DNA of 11,041 nucleotides, from NCBI GenBank assembly GCA_047614245.1, contig JBLHIC010000084.1:1-11041 (forward strand), written 5' to 3'. A program made the position numbers and the translations under genes. Below the pieces are notes generated by a model that searched no databases, was not told the DNA's origin, and was given only the letters and a program-made list of their open reading frames with translations. The stretch comes from Ulvibacter sp047614245. GTDB taxonomy: Bacteria > Bacteroidota > Bacteroidia > Flavobacteriales > Flavobacteriaceae. This document shows positions 6,911-11,041 of the stretch, in pieces; position 1 is the stretch's first letter; each line of letters begins with the position of its first letter.

Positions 6911-6932
6911 TATTTAAGCAAATGCTTAAATA
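6911..6932. promoter_or_regulatory. Palindromic operator of the ArsR/SmtB repressor
   Basis: Perfect arms TATTTAAGCA (6911-6920) and TGCTTAAATA (6923-6932) are separated by two bases, 23 bases upstream of the repressor ATG. The geometry and A/T-rich ends match the 12-2-12 operators of the ArsR/SmtB family. A TTG at 6908-6910 may be part of a -33 element overlapped by the operator; TAATTTCG at 6944-6951 is the nearest -7-like string, but it would leave almost no leader. Confidence 0.75.
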
Positions 6933-6955
6933 AGAAAAAAATGTAATTTCGTGTT

Positions 6956-7330
6956 ATGGAAAATAATTCATGCATAAGACAACAGGCAGATATTAAACAA
7001 ATAAACCGTTGCCAAGACATAGTTTCGGAATTAAATGAATCGTTTGACTATTTAGCAAATGGACTTTCATTAGTTGGAAATAGCGTAAGACTTAAAATAC
7101 TTTACCTACTCTTTGAGGAAAAAAGACTTTGCGTTTGTGATTTAAGCGATATTCTCGGAATGAACATTTCTGCTATTTCTCAACATTTGAGAAAAATGAA
7201 AGACAGAAATCTATTAGAAACCGAAAGAGAAGCCCAAACTATTTTTTACTCATTGACGGCAGAATATTCAACATTACTGAATCCGTTTTTTGAGATACTC
7301 GACAAGAACAAAATTTTAGAAACGATATGA
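6956..7330 (+). CDS. ArsR/SmtB-family metal-responsive repressor
   Basis: A 124-residue winged-helix repressor. RLKILYLLFEEKRLCVCDLSDIL (45-67) contains the alpha-3 metal motif with C59-V60-C61. Residues 62-87 form the helix-turn-helix (DLSDILGMNISAISQHLRKMK), followed by the wing (LETEREAQTIFYSLT). N-terminal C6 and C19 could complete a soft-metal site as in CadC-like members, so Hg(II), Cd(II), Pb(II) or As(III) could release it from DNA. Partnership with the MerTP transporter points to Hg(II), an inference from context. Its stop overlaps the next start (ATGA at 7327-7330), so it is translationally coupled, and the palindrome just upstream is its likely autoregulatory operator. Confidence 0.93.
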   Translation: MENNSCIRQQADIKQINRCQDIVSELNESFDYLANGLSLVGNSVRLKILYLLFEEKRLCVCDLSDILGMNISAISQHLRKMKDRNLLETEREAQTIFYSLTAEYSTLLNPFFEILDKNKILETI

Positions 7331-7920
7331 AAAGTGAAAACAAATTAATCGGAGTGAGTTTGCTGACAGCAATTACAGCTTCTTTATGCTGTATAACGCC
7401 AGTTTTAGCTCTTATCGCGGGAACTAGTGGAATTGCTTCAACATTCTCGTGGATTGAGCCATTTAGGCCTTATTTAGCCGGACTGACACTTTTGGTTCTT
7501 GGATTTGCTTGGTATCAAAAGCTAAAACCTCGAAAAGAGATTGACTGCGAATGTGAGACGGACGAAAAACCAAAATTTATTCAATCAAAAAAGTTTTTAG
7601 GAATTGTAACAGCATTTGCAATTGTTATGTTGGCTTTTCCATACTATTCGGGAATTTTCTACTCGAAGACGGAAAAACAAATAATGATAGTTGACAAATC
7701 AGACATATCTACAACTGAATTTAAAATTAGTGGAATGACCTGTGCGAGTTGCGAACAACATGTTAATCACGAAGTAAATAAACTAAACGGAATTGTAAAC
7801 TCAAAAGCGTCATACGAAAACGGAAATGCAATTATCGAGTTCGACCGAACAAAAACCAATGAAAACGAGATTAAAAAAGCAATTAAATCTACAGGTTATA
7901 AAGTAACCGACAAAAAATAA
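7327..7920 (+). CDS. merTP: Fused mercuric ion transporter MerTP
   Basis: A 197-residue inner-membrane Hg(II) importer fusing MerT-like and MerP-like parts. Hydrophobic segments lie at about 8-32, 47-64 and 90-112. The first carries the vicinal pair C21-C22, which receives mercury in MerT; the cytoplasmic loop carries C74-x-C76, the second relay pair. After the third segment a heavy-metal-associated domain (about 130-195) has GMTCASC (136-142) with C139 and C142, equivalent to periplasmic MerP but tethered to the membrane. All six relay cysteines are present, so the protein appears functional. It overlaps the repressor gene by four bases and the GDCCxC gene starts six bases after its stop. 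No MerA follows to reduce the imported mercury. Confidence 0.93.
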   Translation: MKSENKLIGVSLLTAITASLCCITPVLALIAGTSGIASTFSWIEPFRPYLAGLTLLVLGFAWYQKLKPRKEIDCECETDEKPKFIQSKKFLGIVTAFAIVMLAFPYYSGIFYSKTEKQIMIVDKSDISTTEFKISGMTCASCEQHVNHEVNKLNGIVNSKASYENGNAIIEFDRTKTNENEIKKAIKSTGYKVTDKK

Positions 7921-7926
7921 AATTAA

Positions 7927-8133
7927 ATGGAAACCATATTAAAATCAGAAATCACTTGTCCAAACTGCGGACATAAAAAAGCAGAGGAAATGCCAACAGA
8001 ATCCTGTCAATTCTTTTACGAGTGTGAGAATTGTAAAAAAGTATTAAGACCAAACGAGGGCGATTGTTGTGTCTATTGCAGCTTCGGTTCAGTAAAATGT
8101 CCTTCAATACAGCAGAAAGAAAGCTGTTGTTAA
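7927..8133 (+). CDS. Small GDCCxC-motif cysteine-rich protein
   Basis: A 68-residue cytosolic protein with eleven cysteines. CPNC (residues 11-14) and CENC (33-36) can form a zinc-ribbon-like knuckle pair; the hallmark GDCCVYCSFGSVKCP (46-60) gives the family its name; and the protein ends ESCC. GDCCxC proteins are regularly found in bacterial mer clusters and are assumed to bind Hg(II) or another thiophilic metal; the biochemistry is not established. It starts six bases after merTP, is the last gene of this operon, and is followed by a hairpin at 8172-8191. Confidence 0.92.
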   Translation: METILKSEITCPNCGHKKAEEMPTESCQFFYECENCKKVLRPNEGDCCVYCSFGSVKCPSIQQKESCC

Positions 8134-8171
8134 CTACCTATATAATTTATTGCTAGTTCTAGCCTACTTAC

Positions 8172-8191
8172 GAAAGTCCAAACGGACTTTC
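8172..8191 (+). terminator. Hairpin terminating the mer operon
   Basis: GAAAGTCC (8172-8179) and GGACTTTC (8184-8191) form a perfect 8-bp stem with an AAAC loop, 38 bases past the stop of the GDCCxC gene. The T-rich tail is not immediate (TTGGTTAGTGTTTT), so termination may be partial. Confidence 0.6.
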
Positions 8192-8297
8192 TTGGTTAGT
8201 GTTTTATTTAGTAAATTAGTTCCTTAAAACACGCAACAAACCACATACAACAACATTGTGTTTAATTAAAGGTTTACTAAAAAATCTACTTCATTTT

Positions 8298-8326
8298 TGT
8301 AACACTTATCTTTTTCAAGTATCTAA
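8298..8326 (+). promoter_or_regulatory. ECF-type promoter of the sigma-factor gene (putative autoregulation)
   Basis: TGTAACA (8298-8304), then 15 bases, then TATCTAA (8320-8326). The same bipartite element with identical spacing precedes the SRPBCC gene at 9288. A -35 with TGTAAC and a -10 with TCTAA are usual for ECF sigma factors. Transcription would start near 8333, about 13 bases before the ATG at 8346, which also rules out translation from the in-frame ATG at 8256. Confidence 0.65.
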
Positions 8327-8345
8327 GCTAATAGACAAAGGGACT

Positions 8346-9218
8346 ATGAAAAATCCATTATCAGATAAATACTCGGAAAAGGACAACCTACTTCTTGTGG
8401 ACAAAGTGCTTGACGGAGACTCTAAAGCTCTTGACAAGCTTGTAAATATTCACCAAGCCTTTATTTACAATGTAGCATGGAAAATGACACACAGTAATGA
8501 AGATGCACTTGACTTAACTCAGGAAGTCCTTATAAAAGTAATCACCAAGTTGTCCACCTTTAAAAGGGAAAGCGCATTCAGAACCTGGTTGTATCGCATT
8601 GTGTTTAATGAGTTTTTACAATCAAAAAGGAAAAAAAAGGAAGAAGCGTTCCCAAGCTTCGAAGAGCATGATAGACAGTTAAATGCTGTTCCAGATCCAG
8701 AATTAACACCTGCAGAGGAGCTTGAATTAAAGGACTACACCAGAGAGGTTAAATTTAGATGCACCTCTGCAATGCTTATTTGCCTAGACAGAGAACAAAG
8801 ACTTATCTATCTATTGGGAGAATCTTTTGGTATTGATCATAATTTGGGTGCTGAAATTTTTGATATTTCACCCCAAAACTTCAGAGTAAAACTCAGCAGA
8901 GCAAGAAAAGAACTTCACAATTACATGGAATACAGATGCGGACTCATCAATAAGGCAAACCCATGTAGATGTGTTAAAAAAGCAAAAAGCGCCTTAAAAA
9001 TGGGCGCCTTAAACGAGAACAACATGATTTTAAAACCCTCCTACACGAAACAAATAGGGGATTTTGTTTCAGAAAATCAAGACGAAATGAGAGAGGTGCT
9101 TGACCAGAAGTACGTGGAAATTTTTAGAGGTCACCCTAGTAAATCAGAATTCGATGCTGAAACCGTTATTAGCAAAATAATTAATGATCAGACGATTAAA
9201 AACCTGTTCAACATATAA
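8346..9218 (+). CDS. ECF-type RNA polymerase sigma factor with Cys-containing C-terminal extension
   Basis: A 290-residue sigma-70-family protein. Residues about 28-98 are region 2 (DLTQEVLIKVITKLSTFK and AFRTWLYRIVFNEFLQSK), and about 135-195 region 4 (LDREQRLIYLLGESFGID, EIFDISPQNFRVKLSRARKEL). A charged linker with EEHDR, LTPAEELELKDY lies between. Unlike a plain ECF factor of about 180 residues, it carries some 95 more: YRCGLINKANPCRC with C198, C207 and C209, a basic stretch, and an acidic helical tail. C139 and C146 in region 4 add more thiols. No anti-sigma gene adjoins it, so the extension may hold the sensing or inhibitory role; that is inference. The ATG at 8346 is chosen because the conserved promoter lies just upstream of it. 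Confidence 0.93.
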   Translation: MKNPLSDKYSEKDNLLLVDKVLDGDSKALDKLVNIHQAFIYNVAWKMTHSNEDALDLTQEVLIKVITKLSTFKRESAFRTWLYRIVFNEFLQSKRKKKEEAFPSFEEHDRQLNAVPDPELTPAEELELKDYTREVKFRCTSAMLICLDREQRLIYLLGESFGIDHNLGAEIFDISPQNFRVKLSRARKELHNYMEYRCGLINKANPCRCVKKAKSALKMGALNENNMILKPSYTKQIGDFVSENQDEMREVLDQKYVEIFRGHPSKSEFDAETVISKIINDQTIKNLFNI

Positions 9219-9249
9219 TTTTATTACTGCCTTAACACCTATCATTACT

Positions 9250-9278
9250 AGAGATCACAAATTGTGATCTCTTTTTTT
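9250..9278 (+). terminator. Terminator after the sigma-factor gene
   Basis: AGAGATCACA (9250-9259) and TGTGATCTCT (9263-9272) form a perfect 10-bp stem with a 3-base loop, followed by seven T. It separates the sigma gene from the next promoter at 9288. Confidence 0.9.
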
Positions 9279-9287
9279 ATGTTTTTC

Positions 9288-9316
9288 TGTAACACCTTTA
9301 TATCTCACGCATCTAA
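9288..9316 (+). promoter_or_regulatory. ECF-type promoter of the SRPBCC-SRPBCC-alkylation repair operon
   Basis: TGTAACA (9288-9294), 15 bases, then CATCTAA (9310-9316), matching the element before the sigma gene in both halves and in spacing. It lies ten bases after the terminator of the sigma gene and about 44 bases before the ATG at 9361. Transcription would start near 9323. Confidence 0.65.
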
Positions 9317-9360
9317 ACGTTAGAAGTCAATACAAATTATTGCTAATTAAATAGTGCAAA

Positions 9361-9837
9361 ATGGATATTAGAACAGAAGTGATTATAGAAAAAAATGCTA
9401 ATGATATTTGGCAAGTTATGGGCAACCAATTTGATGAAATTCATGTTTGGGCAAGCTTTTTTAAAGATTCAAAACCCTCTGGTGAAAACAAGTTTGATGG
9501 AATTAATTTTTCAGCGAGAGATACCGTAGTTGAGGGAGGAACAAATACACATTCACTTGATTTATTTGATTCTGAAAACTTTATTTTATCATATACAGTA
9601 ACGGCAGGAGCACCTCCTTTCGCTAATAAAGCTGGAGCAACGTGGGCTCTCGAAATCATTGACGAGAATACAAGCAAAGCTTCTATTACTGTCAACATAG
9701 ATTTAAAAGATGGTATTCCTGAAAAGAAAGTATCAGAAGTTAAAAGCTGGCTACATAAATCTTCGAATGACATGTTGGAAGATTTAAAACATTATGTTCA
9801 AACTGGAAATTTACATCCTCGAAAACAAAATGCGTAA
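9361..9837 (+). CDS. SRPBCC (START-like/polyketide-cyclase-fold) protein, first paralogue
   Basis: A 158-residue soluble protein with no signal peptide. The order beta strand (IRTEVIIEKNANDIWQVMG), helices with FDEIHVWASFF, a run of strands (residues 45-115) and a long C-terminal helix (VSEVKSWLHKSSNDMLEDLK) is the SRPBCC helix-grip layout, which encloses a hydrophobic ligand pocket. It ends YVQTGNLHPRKQNA. The downstream protein shares the W-A-S region, the FDG/FEG turn and the same HPRK tail, so the two are paralogues. Ligand and reaction are unknown. It is the first gene behind the ECF-type promoter, with 55 bases to the next gene. Confidence 0.85.
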   Translation: MDIRTEVIIEKNANDIWQVMGNQFDEIHVWASFFKDSKPSGENKFDGINFSARDTVVEGGTNTHSLDLFDSENFILSYTVTAGAPPFANKAGATWALEIIDENTSKASITVNIDLKDGIPEKKVSEVKSWLHKSSNDMLEDLKHYVQTGNLHPRKQNA

Positions 9838-9892
9838 TTAAAATTAGTGTTTTAACTATTACCTAATTAAGGGGAACTAAAATCAAAACATT

Positions 9893-10414
9893 ATGATCAA
9901 GTTTACAAAAAAAGCAATAGTTAATGCCGATGCCGATAAGGTATGGGGAATATTTGCACATGGATTTAATGATGCTTATAAATGGATGGCATCCGTAAAG
10001 CATTCTTTCGCTAAAAATAATGGCGAATCATTTGAAGGAAGTCAATCAGACGGGAGAGTGTGCGAACTAAGTTCAGACGAAAAAGGTATAAAGGCTTCGG
10101 AGCAGTTCTTGGCATATAGTGAAGAAAATAAAACTGCAACTGTTAGGATTGATTTTCTCAATACTCCTTTCTTTTTCCCTGTTAAATTCAATACACTTGA
10201 TTTCTCATTGAAAAATATAGATGGAGGTACATCTAAAATGACGTGGAAATTCCGATCAGATATTAAGTTTTTCGGTTATCTCTTATGGCCTCTTCTTAGA
10301 ATAGGATTTGGAAAGTTTATAGGAGATATTATGGAGGAGTTAAAGTTTTATGTAGAGAATGGAATCCCTCACCCTAGAAAAATTAAGGCGATGAAAAAAC
10401 ATGGAGCAATGTGA
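9893..10414 (+). CDS. SRPBCC (START-like/polyketide-cyclase-fold) protein, second paralogue
   Basis: A 173-residue protein beginning IKFTKKAIVNADADKVWGIF, a typical first strand and helix of the SRPBCC fold. FNDAYKWMASVKHSF, then GESFEG, aligns with the same region of the first paralogue; FYVENGIPHPRK (152-163) matches its tail. Residues about 126-145 (KFFGYLLWPLLRIGFGKFIG) are strongly hydrophobic and could be a membrane-contacting or lipid-pocket helix absent from the first copy. No terminator or ECF-like promoter separates the two, so they are likely co-transcribed. The specific ligand cannot be inferred. Confidence 0.85.
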   Translation: MIKFTKKAIVNADADKVWGIFAHGFNDAYKWMASVKHSFAKNNGESFEGSQSDGRVCELSSDEKGIKASEQFLAYSEENKTATVRIDFLNTPFFFPVKFNTLDFSLKNIDGGTSKMTWKFRSDIKFFGYLLWPLLRIGFGKFIGDIMEELKFYVENGIPHPRKIKAMKKHGAM

Positions 10415-10514
10415 AAGATTACATTATATTGAAGAGGATTTCTCTGATGAAACTGGAAGTGAAATTACTAATTCGTACGATAAGACAAAGTGATCTTATT
10501 AATCTCAAATAATA

Positions 10515-11041
10515 ATGGATATATTAAAAATACCCGATGCTCCAAAATCAATTCAAAAGGGATTTCCATTAAAAATGATATTGGATAAAGAGGCGGTGAA
10601 TCAATTAGCTAAAAACTTGCATCATGTTCATGTATCATTTGATAAGGAAGCTTTTATTACTGAAGCCTTGAATGGTATTGATGCGTTAAGCATTACACAA
10701 AGAAGTGCTCATATAGCAGACGCAATGAATACCCATTTACCTGATCCGTATACAGAGGCAATTGCTATTATATTACAGTCCCTCACTCCTCCATTAAAAG
10801 AGACAGCGGGTAATGGACTTGCAGTACTATTTTATATGCCGCATTGCAATTTTGTAGCAAAATACGGAATTGATTCTTTTGAAATTTCAATGAATGCTCA
10901 ATACGAATTGACAAAACGATTTACCTGTGAATATTCCATTCGCCCCTTTATTGTTAATGAGCAACATAAAACGATGCAAGTTCTATATAAATGGATGAAT
11001 GACGAAGATCCACACATAAGACGTTTGTGTTCTGAAGGTAC
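10515..11041 (+). CDS. DNA alkylation repair protein, AlkC/AlkD-like (3' truncated by window edge)
   Basis: An ATG at 10515 opens a frame that stays open to the end of the window, giving 175 residues of a longer protein. It starts MDILKIPDAPKSIQKGFPLK and continues with helical HEAT-like repeats. The diagnostic part is at the end: KRFTCEYSIRPFIVNEQHKT, then VLYKWMNDEDPHIRRLCSEG, which is the F(T)xExxIRPFL ... HxRRLxSEG pattern of AlkC-type alkylpurine DNA glycosylases that remove N3-methyladenine. The SEG would be followed by TRPRLPW beyond the edge. It lies 100 bases behind the second SRPBCC gene with no terminator between, so it probably belongs to the same ECF-controlled unit. AlkC rather than AlkD is my reading of the motif. 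Confidence 0.85.
   Translation, partial: MDILKIPDAPKSIQKGFPLKMILDKEAVNQLAKNLHHVHVSFDKEAFITEALNGIDALSITQRSAHIADAMNTHLPDPYTEAIAIILQSLTPPLKETAGNGLAVLFYMPHCNFVAKYGIDSFEISMNAQYELTKRFTCEYSIRPFIVNEQHKTMQVLYKWMNDEDPHIRRLCSEG

Noticed and set aside
8256..8345. Thirty-codon N-terminal extension of the sigma factor from an in-frame ATG at 8256
   Set aside because: The extension would span the ECF-like promoter at 8298-8326 and has no sigma-family similarity; the ATG at 8346 fits better.
9441..9773. 110-codon minus-strand frame inside the first SRPBCC gene
   Set aside because: It is antisense to a gene with a clear fold; the composition follows from the sense codons.
10401..10493. 30-codon frame (starts MEQCERLHYIEEDF) overlapping the end of the second SRPBCC gene
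   Set aside because: Short, with no recognisable family and no Shine-Dalgarno signal; its start lies inside the SRPBCC stop region. Possible but not supported.

Overview
This window looks like chromosomal DNA from a marine-type member of the Flavobacteriaceae (Bacteroidota). The evidence is low G+C, a secreted glycosidase with a type IX secretion sorting tail, a TAnnTTTG-type promoter element, AUG starts without strong Shine-Dalgarno sequences, and gene families typical of that group. The exact genus cannot be read from the sequence.

Layout. Positions 1-4208 carry ordinary genes: the 3' end of a coiled-coil protein resembling the tail of an M56/BlaR1-like membrane metallopeptidase, a 50-residue conserved small protein, adenine phosphoribosyltransferase (apt, minus strand), a secreted GH16 beta-glucanase/laminarinase, and SelO (minus strand), a pseudokinase-fold protein AMPylase. 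Positions about 4310-6890 are a scrambled accessory stretch. It holds three separate fragments of IS110-family transposases (N-terminal, middle and C-terminal, all on the minus strand but not in collinear order), a probable group II intron domain V relic, a DUF6326 membrane-protein gene that has lost its start codon, a long attC-like imperfect hairpin, and an intact DUF3050 gene with its own promoter.

Positions 6911-8191 are a compact mercury-responsive operon: an ArsR/SmtB repressor with a CVC metal motif, a fused MerT-MerP transporter and a small GDCCxC protein. A 10-2-10 perfect palindrome precedes it and a hairpin follows it. No mercuric reductase is present.

Positions 8298-11041 are the most interesting part. 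An ECF-type sigma factor with a roughly 95-residue C-terminal extension (with a C-x8-C-x-C motif) is followed by two paralogous SRPBCC-fold proteins and the start of an AlkC/AlkD-like DNA alkylation-repair protein that runs off the window. The sigma gene and the downstream genes are each preceded by the same bipartite element, TGTAACA-N15-(T/C)ATCTAA, with identical spacing. This suggests an autoregulated ECF sigma factor that controls a neighbouring SRPBCC-SRPBCC-DNA-repair operon, with no anti-sigma gene in view.
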